Source of the DNA: Escallonia rubra
Lineage: Eukaryota > Streptophyta > Magnoliopsida > Escalloniales > Escalloniaceae
NCBI GenBank assembly: GCA_033065855.1
Contig: JAVXUO010001675.1
Coordinates: forward strand, 1-64,000
Direction of reading: 5' to 3'
Length of the DNA: 64,000 bases
The notes beneath the pieces are model-generated. The model saw only the letters and a list, made by a program, of their open reading frames with translations. It made no database searches and was not told where the DNA came from. The position numbers were made by a program, and so were the translations under genes. The first letter of the stretch is position 1. Each line of letters opens with the position of its first letter. This document shows positions 1-12,226 of the stretch, one piece after another.

Positions 1-127
1 GTGGCATGTTGGACACCTGTGCTACTACAAACTCATCAGATAAATACAGTAAGCTAATTTCTTTTCCGAACCTGTTAGGAGATTCTTATGTAATTATTCT
101 AATGTATTTTAAATTAATAGCTACAGT

Positions 128-2750
128 AAGGCGTCCTAGAAGGGAGCGACAATGTCCTACCCATGCTATACCAGGTTTTGCTCCTTCAATTCTATCACCT
201 CCAACCTACTGTAAACATTGCAGTGGTAAGCTTTTCACCCACGAAGCCCTTGGTTTCTGCTGTTGTAATGGAGAGGTCAGGCTTGCTACAAATTCTCCGC
301 CTCCACCTCTTATGACCTTGATGTTGTATACTACTAAATACATTTCCATCGCTATATACGAGCATATAATAATATGTTTGCTTTCACATCACTTGGTGTA
401 AATGCTGATTCTAACATCACAAGAAACCACAAAGGTCACTATACATTTAGAGTTCAAGGGCAGTTGTACCATCATATTGGCGATTTAACTCCAACCGCAG
501 ACGGCCCGCGGTATTTACAGATTTATTTCTATGATACAGACCATGAGGTCAGTCACCGTCTTCGAAACTCTACTGAACTCCGAGTTGATATTGTAGAGGC
601 CATCATCCATATTCTAGATACCAACCCATACGCCTCATTTTTCCGGATGCTAAAAGACATTACTGTTGATGAAAGCAGCCAAATATTTATCCATAGTGAT
701 CCTACAGTGGATCAAAGAATACTCAATGCACCTATAACATCACAGGTTGCTGCAATTTGGATTGAAGAGGGACAAGCAAATGCATCCACATACCGTGATA
801 TTGTTGTATATGGCGAATCAGGCGGTATCCACAGAATAAAGCACTATTACGGTTGTTATGACCCTTTACAGTACCCTCTGTTGTTTCCATTTGGCGAAAG
901 CGGGTGGCATCAAAGTATTCCTCGCTTCACAAAAAGATCACAGCAACCTAAGGTTAATCGTAGCCACTATCCACCTCATTGTCCTCCTCAAAATGCGGCC
1001 GATGTCATACGAGCAGAAAATGATGGTAATGACCAGTTCTAATTCCACTACATATGTTAATCTATTACGTTCGCTTAATATGCACTAACACACAAATGCA
1101 TATATACGTTGTTCATCGTTATGGAGGTAGAATAAACCTATTTGTTCTGTTACAAAGAGAAATCTTTAAATGAGAATCCACCTGAAAAGATGTGATCCTC
1201 CATCCTTTAAGAATTCCAGGCTAGGAGCCTTCATTGATTTATCTCAATCACATACATACGTCAATTTAGGTGCTCACAATTACAGCTTATAATACTGCTA
1301 TCTACTTGAATCTATTATTGTTATTTCCAATATGCTTACACATGCATACATAAATGTAGATATTCATGTAGATCTACACTGAAATAAAGAAAGAAAACAC
1401 AAATAAAGTTTTGTAATCGATATACGTACCACAAAACTCTAGCTTTTGTTATTATTTCTCTATTCATTTCAGCTTTGTCTACAACGAAGAAATCTCGACC
1501 ATGTGTTTCATGCCGCGAGTACTATTGCTACCTTGTACAAATTCGAAAAAATCAAACATCGCTACTCTTACATGTTGGACGACTATTTCAACAATATATC
1601 GTCGACATGTACATCAAAATTGAAAGCACGCGACTCGACTTCTTTCGAGTAAATCAAAAACTTATTCGTTCTGATTTATATCAAGGTATTGTCGATTGTG
1701 TCACATCCGGCGAAACGCAGATTTGTAATGTTGGTAAGAGGGTGGTATTACCTGCATCCTTTATTGGTGGGCCTAGAGATATGAGAAAAAGGTATTTAGA
1801 TGCTATGACTTTAGTACAGAGGTATGGTAAACCTGATATTTTCTTGACAATGACGTGCAACCCAAATTGGCCTGAAATTCAAGAGGAGCTATACTCGGGA
1901 CAAGATGCTTCTGATAGACCCGACTTAGTTGCACGAATATTTCATTCTAAACTGATCGAAGTGAAGAACGAAATTGTCAAAAAGGAAATATTCGGTCATG
2001 TAGCTGCATTTGTTTATGTCATAGAATTTCAGAAAAGAGGCCTTCCCCACGCACATTTCTTAGTTATTTTGAAGCGTGGATACAAGATACACAACTCAAA
2101 TGATTTTGACAAATTCGTAAGTGTTGAAATTCCAAGTAAAGATGAAAATTCACATCTTTACAATGCTGTGATCAACCATATGATGCATGGACCGTGTGGT
2201 GTTTTGAAACCTGATAATGTATGCATGAACAACAAAGGCTACTGCAAAAACAAATATCCTCGGCCTTTTTTAGAGTGTACTACATGTGGTTACAACTCCT
2301 ATCCTATATATCGACGAAGAAATAATGGGAGAAGCATATATCTTCGTAAGGCGACATTGCACAATGGCTGGGTTGTCCTTTACAATCCGTACTTACTTGC
2401 TAAATTTAATTGTCATATAAATGTAGAGATTTGTTCTTCTATAGAAGCTGTCAAGTACTTGTACAAGTATATATACAAAGGTCATGACCGTGTCTTATTC
2501 CAAGTAGTCAACAACGAAACAAGTGTTTCGATTGACGAAATCAGCCAGTTTCAAAGTGCTAGATGGGAGTCTCCCCCAGAATTAGCTTGGCGAATTTTTG
2601 GCTTCCCACTAAATGACATTGCACCATCCGTTATGGCTTTTCACCTTCATCTGCCTAACCTACAGTCAGTAGTCCTTCATGAAATAGATGATCTTGCTCA
2701 TTTAGCTTCAGACAATAGAACATCACGTACAATGTTAACTGGATTTTTTT
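128..2750 (+). pseudogene. Helitron Rep (zinc finger + HUH nuclease) part, broken
   Basis: N-terminal and replication-initiator part of the Helitron Rep/helicase. Visible in order: a Cys-rich segment (CKHC ... FCCCNG, about 208-275); the block starting FAFTSLG (about 377) with FRVQGQ and YLQIYFYD; then YGESGG and LLFPFGESGW. An intron with GT at 1026 and AG at 1471-1472 joins in frame and restores VSCREYYCY. The HUH nuclease follows with LTMTCNPNWPE, a HUH-type motif in GLPHAHFLVIL, and the tyrosine motif YLYKYIYKGHD. Breaks seen: the frame changes between the zinc finger and FAFTSLG (around 300-374), and a run of seven T at 2744-2750 shifts the frame just before the link to the helicase. The true N-terminus lies off the window or behind an upstream intron. 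Confidence 0.85.
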
Positions 2751-4922
2751 AGAATTAATCAGTTGAACAAAGATGGCCCTAAGTACTTGTATTCTAAGTT
2801 TCCTGAACACTACGTGTGGAATTATGGAAATCGAACATGGGAACCAAGGCATCAGCGTTTCTCAGTTGGTCGCATAGTATGTGCCAATCCAACATAAGGT
2901 GAACGCTACTATTTGCGCCTGCTTCTTTTTCCTGTCAGCGGTCCCACTTCCTTCAACGCATTGACGACAATAGATGGAGTATTTTACTCATCATTTCGAG
3001 CAGCTGCACAAGCATATGGATTACAAGAAAGGGACAATGCTATTGAAGAATGCCTTCAGGAGGCATCTACTTTTCAAATGCCCTCTGCACTACGTCGCCT
3101 CTTTGCGACCCTTCTTGTACATTGTGAGGTCGGTGATCCAAGACTCTTGTGGGAGAAGTTTTCCAGTCTATTATCTGAGGATTTTCGGCGCAATTATGGC
3201 TCCAATGAGAAACTTGTTCATTACAAAACAATCACAGACATAGCACAGGTTATCGAGTCAATGGGAAAACATCAGGCTGATTTTGATTTGCCTACTGTGT
3301 GCTACGAAGATATTCAATTGTGCAAAAGGGTAAAAGAAATTGAAGAAGAACTAAAGATTCATGTTTCTCCGGAGGACATAATTGCGGTATCTAAGCTGAA
3401 TACATGTCAAATGGAAGCGTACAACATCATTATGCAGCATGTTCATGACCAAAAGCATGCTTCCTTCTTTATCGATGGACCCGGTGGAACAGGTAAAACG
3501 TACCTATACAGGGCTCTATTAGCTACTGTTCGATCTGAAGGATTCATAGCTTTAGCCACTGCATCTTCTGGGATTGCTGCATCAAATTTACCCGGTGGTC
3601 GAACGGCACACTCACGTTTCAAAATTCCTCTCGAGAATAAGGAAATCCTCTCTTGCAATGTTTGCAAACAAACAGCAACAGCAACTCTTCTTAAAGAGGC
3701 GCGTCTTATAATCTGGGATGAAGCATCTATGGCAAAACAACAAAATGTTGAGGCAGTTGAAGCCATGCTACGAGATATTTGTATCGACAGCATCTCATTC
3801 GGAGGAAAAGTTATGGTCTTTGGAGGTGACTTTCGGCAGGTACTCCCTGTTACGCCTAAAGCAAACCGTGAAGAGACCATTGCTAACAGCCTGCTCATGT
3901 CTACTCTGTCGCCAACATTCATAAAGCTACACTTAACTGAAAATATGCGTGCATTTCACGATCCCAATTTCTCTGAATTCCTTCTGCACATTGGCAATGG
4001 GACACATCCACACACAGTTGGCGAAAATGTTGCCATTCCTGAAGAAATGGTTATTCCTTATAACCAAAACACTACATCTATTCCCGAACTAATCAGCAAC
4101 ATTTATCTTGACTTGAAAAGCCAACCATTCAACATGACATCAATGACAAAGAAGGCCATCCTTACTCCAAAGAATGACTTCGTTGATGAGATCAACAATG
4201 AGATAATTTCACAAATATCTGGTGATGTTTACAAATATAACAGCTTTGATCGTCCCATTGATGACAATCATCAGAACTACCAAGAAGAATTTCTGAATAC
4301 ATTAACACCAAACGGGATATCTCCTCACTGTATATCCTTCAAAGAAAATTGCCATGTTATGTTGTTGCGAAACTTAGATCCCTCTTCTGGCTTATCTAAT
4401 GGAACTCGACTTGTTTGCAAGGGATTCAAAACTAATTTGATTCTTACAGAAATTTCTTCAGGACACCACAAAGGTAAGAGCACATTTATTCCGAGAATCC
4501 CTTTGCGTCCGCCCTCCACTGAAAACTATCCGTTCCAATTTGAGAGAAAACAGTTGCCTCTACGCTTAAGCTTTGCGATGACGATAAACAAAGCACAAGG
4601 ACAGACATTAGACAAAGTTGGCATCTACTTACCTGAACCCGTCTTCTCTCATGGTCAACTATATGTAGCACTCTCTAGAGCAAAGCGTGCTGCTGACATA
4701 AAAATGGTTATAAAACCCCCATTAGACCACGAAGGTCCGTACAATGAAACTCAAAATGTGGTCTACAGAGAACTTCTAGCGCTAACACAGGTACTAACAC
4801 AGCTACTGGCGAATAAATTTGCCTGTCAATGTCTACTATTTTTATTACCTGTGCATCCATATTATTTGCTGCATAGTAAGCCCAGTAACATATTAAGATG
4901 CAAACTTATTACTTCTAAGTGA
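2751..4922 (+). pseudogene. Helitron Pif1-family helicase part
   Basis: C-terminal helicase of the same polypeptide. After the T-run frameshift the linker (SKFPEHYVWNYG ... RFSVGRIV) is readable to a TAA at 2895-2897, where related proteins have a GAA-like codon. From 2913 an uninterrupted frame of 669 codons continues. Motifs: Walker A GPGGTGKT (about 3479-3502), ASSGIAA, Walker B LIIWDEASM, FGGDFRQVLPV, and the C-terminal helicase block with INKAQGQTL and HGQLYVALSRAK. It would unwind DNA for rolling-circle transposition in the nucleus. A GT near 4789 and an AG near 4935 may join a short terminal exon (LSPQLQQLL...), so 4922 may not be the original end. Only one shift and one stop separate it from the Rep part, so decay looks recent. 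Confidence 0.87.
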
Positions 4923-5380
4923 AATCATTTTGCAGGAACATTGTCACCTCAACTTCAACAGCTACTGAGCCAACCACAAAAGCTAATGTTAGTCTCGCAT
5001 AACAGGTATTATTTCTGTCTAAGTTACTTCATTATCCTTACTTTTAGTCAAAACTTCAACAACGCCATGCTTTCGCATTTCTTTGCTCTTCAGGAGAAGT
5101 TACATGTGCATTTCATTTCAGAGCAGCTGGTTTGGTTACAACCAAAGCTACTCTTGCTTATTTGGTCATTGACTAACCTTCTCTTTCATTGCCATCTATC
5201 TTTCATTGCCATCTGTCTTTCATTGCCGTCTCTTTGTTTTCTTGTCTGTACAATAGTTAAGCTTCACCTTGAAATGGAACACATTTATTGTACCTGGGGG
5301 AATGAAGAGTTATTAATTAGTTTGTAAAGGCAACTCCTATTACTAATTTCCATATTTAGCGTCTTATAGAGAGTATCTTA
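4923..5380. other. Helicase 3' flank, non-coding
   Basis: Follows the helicase frame. It contains a pyrimidine-rich stretch and a possible last coding exon starting after AG at 4935. No other gene or repeat is recognisable. Confidence 0.4.
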
Positions 5381-6660
5381 AACCTAAATGTTACTCGACT
5401 TAATTGAAAACTATAACATGATCATTGAGAGCATAAGGACTGATTATATGTTTGGACAACAACAACTTAGCTGACAAAGTGACCAGTAACGAAGCAATTT
5501 ATCATAGAGACTTGCAGTTAATACCTGAAATGATCATAGGGACTTGCAGTTGACCAGTAGCGAAGCAATTTATCATAAGGACTGCAGATTCAGCTGGAAG
5601 AGCAAGTTGTTTCCTCACAATGACACACTTTGTCCACTGTCTCTGGTTTGGCCTACCCAAAGACATAAAAGATACCCTTAGATATGTTTCAGGATTAGCT
5701 ATACCATGTGCTGAAATTGAAAATGAAAACTCAAATGTTCTAGGTATGAGTTCTGTAATGGGTCATTACTATATGAGGATGCATATGGAAATGCTAACTG
5801 TTATGCTAACTGCCTACTCATTTCACCATTTACAAAACAGTCACTAATCTCTACTCAACTATCTTTCTCCAACCTGTAAAACACAGGAGGGCAAGTTACA
5901 ATTTTTGCAAAGTTGTCTATTAGTTTCATTTGGAGCAGCCCTCCTCCAACTCAGTTTCTGAAACTTTATCCAATTGAACGAGTTCGCCTCTAAGTTTTTG
6001 AGCTTAAAAAACACAGGCACAAATAAAAATTTTGAGGTAAAGAAAAAAGAACGGAAAATGAGAAGATTACGAGAGACAAATAAAAGAGAGGTAAAAGAGA
6101 TTAATGAAACTAAAGATTACTGAATGTGGGTTGTCTTGCAAGTCAATTACACCAGGTGGATCTTCAGCACTTAGTTGGACAAAAAAGATAATCTATATAG
6201 GAAAGAAGAGAAGATAAAACATAAGATGAAAATTATAGAGCACAAATAAAAAATTTGAAGTAAAGAAAAAAGAACCGGAAATCAAAAGATTAAGAGAGAC
6301 GAATGAAAGAGAAGTAAGAAATATGAATGAAACTAAAGATTACGGAATGTAAGGTGTCTTTCAGGTCAATTACACAGGCTGAAACTTCAGCAATTAATTG
6401 GACACAGATGCAATGGCAAGATATTAGTAAGTTTGTAAACGAAACTCCTAACACTAATTTCCATTAGTTCAGGTTCTTATGGAGAGTATCTTAAAGCTAA
6501 ATATATTCGACTTAATTGAAAACTATAATATGATCATTGAGACAATAAGAACTAATTATATGCTTCAACAATAGCAACTTATCTAACAAAGTGACCAGTA
6601 GGAAAGGAATTTCTCATAAGGACTTGCAGCTGACGCGCTACTATAGTCTTTAGCAAAAAA
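5380..6660. repeat. Two diverged repeat blocks inside the Helitron
   Basis: Two related blocks repeat. The block around 5396-5550 (ATTGAGAGCATAAGGACTG ... GTGACCAGTA ... CTTGCAGTT) returns at about 6480-6635. The block at about 6010-6180 (CAAATAAAAATTTTGAGG ... AAACTAAAGATTACTG ... TTAGTTGGAC) returns at about 6244-6402. Copies are diverged, so the duplications are old. No coding potential was seen beyond short random frames. Confidence 0.65.
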
Positions 6661-6702
6661 CACAGAAAGGCAAAAATGGACTATTAATGAAACAGTAATT
6701 TG

Positions 6703-8170
6703 AGTTTTTCTGCTGGGCATTGAACCATTCTTTATCCTTTCCCTCTGCTTCCTCTCATTAGTTTCGTTACTTTGGTTAAAATGGAGAAGAGAAAGACAAC
6801 AGAGTAGTTAGAGAAGAGAAAGACAACAGAAAGGAGGAAAGTAAAAGAGAAAGAAGTAAAGAAAAAGAGATACAGCATAAAATAATCTCTACATCAGCAA
6901 AGACTCTAAGAAACTAATGAAACAATAATTTAATAGCTGAAATAAAACTCTAAGGAACTAATAAAACACCAGAGCAGGCATTAGAACACAATAGCATAAA
7001 TTAAGGAAAGTAAAGCAAGAAAAATTGAGAACTAACCGAAAAAAATGACCAAGAAAAGCGTAGAGCAGTTAGAGAAGAGAAAGACAGCAGCAAGGAGGAA
7101 AGTAGAAGAGAAAGAAGTAAACAGAAAGAGAGATAACAACATCAGAGAATTCCTCTGTTAACAAAGCAGCTGGTGTCCACAATAGCATGCACGTGTACTG
7201 ATGTGAATAAGTATGGGGCCAAAATATTGGGGAGCCTTCAACGGAATGGGACAGTTTGCCATTCGAGCAAACTGTCCACCTGATTTGCTCATGGCTATTT
7301 GACAAATCTCTGTTCCTTACCTGTTGGTGCAACAATATGAGGTTTTGTGATCTACCTGTGACATGCCATATCCCACTGTGGAAAGCTTCAGAGATCCTTA
7401 GATCATGCTTTGGTAACAGGAAAAGGTTTCCAAAGATTGTTGAAATGTGTACCTTTTAGTACCTATAGATATAGATTGCCTGCAAAACTAAGTAATCTAC
7501 TTAAAATGGTTGAAAATCAGAGTAAGAGGTTCAAAGAAATTGAAGGAACAAAACTCCAGGTATAGAACAGGTACAACTATGACCCTGAGAGGCTCAAACG
7601 AAAATTCCCTAAGAGAGTTGTGTTCTTAAAATAAGGAAATTCTAAGAAGTTATAGTGTTTGAGTAAACTACTAGGGAAGGAAAAAGCCCAGGAATGGGAT
7701 GTTAGAAAGACCAAGAGCTGGTTGGATGGTCTGTGTGTGGGTGTAGCGCGGTATACTCTCAAACCAAGAAAAGCATAGAGCAGTTAGAGAAGAGAAAGAC
7801 AGCAGAAAGGAGGAAAGTAGAAGAGAAAGAAGTAAAGAAAAAGAGACACAACATAAATTAATCTCTACATCAGTTAAAACTCGGAAATAATGAAACAATA
7901 ATTTGACTCTTTCTGCTGGGCATTGAACCATTCTTTATCCTTTCCCTCCGCTTCCTCTCATTAGTTTCGTTACTTTGGTTAAAATGGAGAATTAACCGGG
8001 AAAAAAAAGACCAATAAAAACGTAGAGCAGTTAGAGAAGAGAAAGACAGCAGAAAGGAGGAAAGTAGAAGAGAAAGAAGTAAAGAAAAAGAGAGATAGCA
8101 TAAAATAATATCTACATCAGCAAAAACTCTAGGAAACTAATGAAACAGTAATTTAATGGCACAGTAGTTT
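6703..8170. repeat. Purine-rich repeat field, four copies
   Basis: A unit of about 75 bases beginning GAGCAGTTAGAGAAGAGAAA, made almost only of purines on the + strand, occurs near 6802, 7062, 7776 and 8023. In three of the copies it is followed by a segment on the pattern of ATAAAATAATCTCTACATCAG. A second block (CTGCTGGGCATTGAACC ... GTTACTTTGGTTAAAATGG) lies at about 6709-6785 and again at 7912-7987. The field sits between the helicase and RPA genes. It could be a long-lived minisatellite; no protein is encoded. Confidence 0.7.
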
Positions 8171-9420
8171 AATAGCTGAAATAGCAAGAATTAAGGAAAG
8201 CAAAGCAAGCAAAATGGAGAACTAAGCAAAAAACAAAACCAAGATGGAAAAACAAAATGAAGTCCAAAAGATGAAACTAAAAATGTCATGCATGGGACTA
8301 TCTGTAAGCCTAGGGTACTTTAGAAACCAAAGATGGAAAAACATCCATATGAGAAAATAAAACTAGGTTCTCTAGAGCTCAACTTCTTCTTGGATTTCAT
8401 ATAGTTGAGAAATCTACAGTTTCAGGTACCGCAACATTATGCTCAATAGAACTCGTACAGGAACCCAAAAGTCAAGGTCTTTAATATCTGTCAGTGGCTC
8501 AGTGCCATTTATCAGCCCTGAATTTTAAGTGAACAAAAATTGTCATCCTTGAATCCTAACTGCTGCTGAGAATGTCATTTCAAACCAGATCAATATTGTA
8601 AAGTTGTCAGTTGGTCTCATTTGGAACAGCCTTCCTCCAGCTCAGTACCTGATACTTGATCCAATTTTCATTCTTCTCCAGTACCCCTTCAAACAACATG
8701 TACTCTATCCTTCATTTCAGTAGTTACTTGTCATTCTTTGTGGCATTTTCTTCTTCTCTTTCTCTATTTCTTACTTACTTCATTCAACTTATTAACATTG
8801 ACATTTTACTTCGTCAACAATCCGAAAATCAGCATACTTATATTGTAAATATACAACTACATACCACATTTCATTCAAATTATAGTCAAAGAATGATTTG
8901 ATGATAGCTTCTTTGCAAACGACATTTTCAGTCTCACATGTCTACACAATTCACCGCCGACACATTTTGACTTGATCTTAAGGAACAAGCTCCAAAAAGC
9001 TCCATAATTAGCTGAAAAGATAAATAACACAAATTTGCTATAACAATGTCTTCAGATAACCAACCAATAAAAACAAGACAAAAAATACGTGAGTTTGTTC
9101 TTCTGCTTTTCTATTTCATACACGCTTTACTTCAGTTGTTATCATTGAAATTTTAGTTCATCAATAACTCCAAAAATTCACCAGCCTAATGTGAAACACA
9201 CACCAAAATCATAAACACGTCACCTATTCTTACTTATAGAACTATATTCACTACATATACAATTGTATTCATTGCAAAGGCAACCAATCATATAACAACT
9301 CACTGTAATTCAAAACATTCTACTAAACTCGTGTCATCCTTCTTATTTCTACAAAAAACAATACGTGTACCTTCATGTTCAGTTTACTTACAGCTAAAAA
9401 GCCAATCTTTGACGACATAA
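8171..9420. other. Helitron interior without recognisable gene
   Basis: AT-rich DNA between the purine repeats and the RPA-like gene. No domain-bearing frame was found. It presumably contains the promoter of the RPA-like gene, but no convincing TATA/start combination stands out. Confidence 0.4.
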
Positions 9421-12226
9421 ATGGAGACAACTTATATGATGTTACGACAAGTCGATGACAGAACGAAGCTATGGAAAGCAAAACTTCACGTCCTCGAAAA
9501 GAGGCATGCCCAGACATCCATATCCATATCAGGCACAACACAGTTCCAACGTTACACACTTGCTGATGAAGAGGTTAACTCTTTTTCTTATAATTTATTA
9601 TCATGTACATTCGTACGTTTCTTATTCTTTTTGCATAAACTGTACAGTGTACCAAAATTCAAGCAACAACATTTGATGATGAAATCCCTGCATTCAGCAG
9701 CATGTTAAACATTGATAGGAGCTATTTCTTCACCAAGGGAACTATACGAAGAGCTCCTATCAAACCGAGCATGGTTGATAACGACTATCTCATCATCCTC
9801 AACTCAAGCATTACTATAGAGAATGCTGATGATGCAAACAATGCAGTGACACACATGTACAAGTTCGTCCAACTCTCAGATACTCTTAACTATGTTGGGA
9901 CAAACGATACATTCCGTATAAATTCACTCACTTCTTCTCGCTGGTAATATTTATTTAAATCTTATATACGTCTTTCTCTTTACCTAACAAACATTCTTGC
10001 AATCGCTACTGAGGTACTCTCAATAAAAAAATATGACATTTTGTGCCACTGGACGTCCAGGACGCCGCCGAGATATCATTCTGCTCGATCAAGTGTACAT
10101 TTTACATAAACTTATGAAATTACCTACCAAATGCTTCTTTTCCCCCTGCCCCAATATCTTAAACAATACTCTTTGTAGGATTAAACCAATGAGGCTGACA
10201 ACTTGGAATGAATTCGTCTCAGATGAATGTGAGCAAGTAGCTGCTACAATCAATGACTTTCCCATCATACTTGCCACCAGCGTGAAAGCTACTCCTTACA
10301 ACGGTTTGCACCTAAATTGTAGTTAATAACTACAAAATATTACAGCTGCTAGAACATTTTATATTGCACCTCCCACAGGTTTGTCATTGTCAACAACTTC
10401 ATCATCAACAATCGACATCAACAAAGACATACCTGAAATCGTATGCTTGCAAACATGGTAAATGTCAAACGTAACCTATTATTTTCATACATTTCTTCCT
10501 TCAGATGAAGAGTAAAACCTGAGTTCATTTCACGTGTTGTTATATTGGCATTCAGGAAAAACAAGAACAAAGCCATCATCCACAACATTCAAACTTCCAA
10601 ACAGTATCTTGCAGATCCAATCACCCGAGAGCACACTACTCATGATCCTACCAACGAAGCAACAGGCAGCCAATTTATCGTCACACCAATTGCAAAATTA
10701 TCAGAAAAGGTTAGCCATTAAATATCTTTGCCGACTAAACTGGTTTCTGTTTCTCTTTTCATATATTTCAATCATGCGATTTTACTAATATCCACCAAAG
10801 AGGTAATGATGATTATCATTCTCAACTTACAAGAAAATGTCAACCTGCGTTTTCTTTGAACCTGTCCTTATGCTCTCAACCATTTTCAGTAGACTACATT
10901 GTCTTTGCAAGTAATTTGTAAGTACTAACAGATACATATCAAAACCATTTGCATCAAGTTCCTGTAAGTGCATTCAATTTCGTTCCAATTGTTGAATATA
11001 AGAAATTTGAACTTAGATCATTTCAAAGCAATCCTTTTCTACCATGTGTAGTTATATATACACTTATAGAAGTCATCAGGAACATGATATCTCCTCCCCC
11101 ATTGCCTTCCTTTTTATATTACCTCTTTGCAGATAATTATTCTTATACTATTATACTAAAACCAAAGAAAGATACACTTCTAGAGGCATACGTACACTTT
11201 ACACACTTACCGTAAGCCTGCTCAAGCTGAATTCTAACACAAAGTAAATACCTTCACCACTAGCCACATTTTACTTCTTTTTGCATTTCAACTTCATCAC
11301 TAAAAAAATTTAACATCATGCTCTACAACTATTTTCAATAATTGCGTTGCATTAGAAGTAAATTATTAAGTATTAAGGAGTACATATTAGTGTCAAAGCT
11401 ATGCTATATCGATTTATTCTTCCCTCCCAAACTATATGAACCACTTTCCTTATCATTTTTAGCATTTGTCATTTGGAATCTTAAATTCAATGATAAATCA
11501 CTATTCTAAATGTCAACATTTCAAGCTCAACTTGGACTTGTAACTTAGCTATTTTGGCATATTGACCCAACTTTATCATCTGTTGTACATAGGTGAATAC
11601 CATTGGTACCTTGCTGTTGATTAAGTTCTAAATAATCAACCAAACCATCTTTTGCTTACTTATGTGCTATTATTCTGTTTATAATTGCTTCTCACTATTG
11701 TTGTTATTTTCTGACGCCATTTTCATCTCATCCAAATTATTGCCATTGTTAAACAACAGAAAAATACAACATGGGTGAAAGCCAAAATAAGAGCAGCTAC
11801 TCTTTCTCAACGCATATGGTATACTGCATGCAATAAATGCAGCCGTGCAACCAATGAACCAATTGGAACACTTTTCGCTTGTAGCTGCACATCCGAAGAC
11901 TCCATTGTTGTACCCAAGTAAGTTACCATCGAATTATTATTAGCTCTTATCATACTTCTTATATGTATTAACTTCTCACATAACATTTTTTCGTACACAG
12001 ATGTAGAATACAATGTGAGATTATAGACAATACTAGCAGTCTACAACAAACCATCTTTGGAAACAATGCAGAAAAAGTGATTGGTAAAACAACTAAACAG
12101 GTGAGTGAAATGGATGCACAAGAACGCAATGAAATCCTTGCAAGCATCAACTTCAGATCTGTACACAAAGAATATCTTCTCCAACTGGCTCCACCTATGT
12201 ATACTCCATCAACATCCCTTCTGTAA
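9421..12226 (+). pseudogene. Helitron-carried RPA70-like single-strand-DNA-binding gene
   Basis: Related to the large subunit of replication protein A. Plant Helitrons often carry such genes and may use them to bind the displaced strand. Exons read: 9421-9573, 9648 to about 9943, about 10033-10092, 10179-10303, 10379-10457, 10556-10709, 11760-11917 and 12001-12226. Joins are in phase from exon 4 to exon 8. OB-fold landmarks: IQATTFDDEIPAF, GRPGRRRDIILLDQ, MRLTTWNEF and ATSVKATPYNG. The C-terminal domain has WYTACNKC, FACSC and CRIQC, a zinc-type Cys set. Problems: I see no AG acceptor directly before exon 3 and the exon 3/4 phase is off by one base. The stop codon (12224-12226) lies inside an LTR that inserted at 12221/12222. 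Read past the LTR, the frame continues for a few residues (PTNGT) to a natural stop near 14286. Confidence 0.78.
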
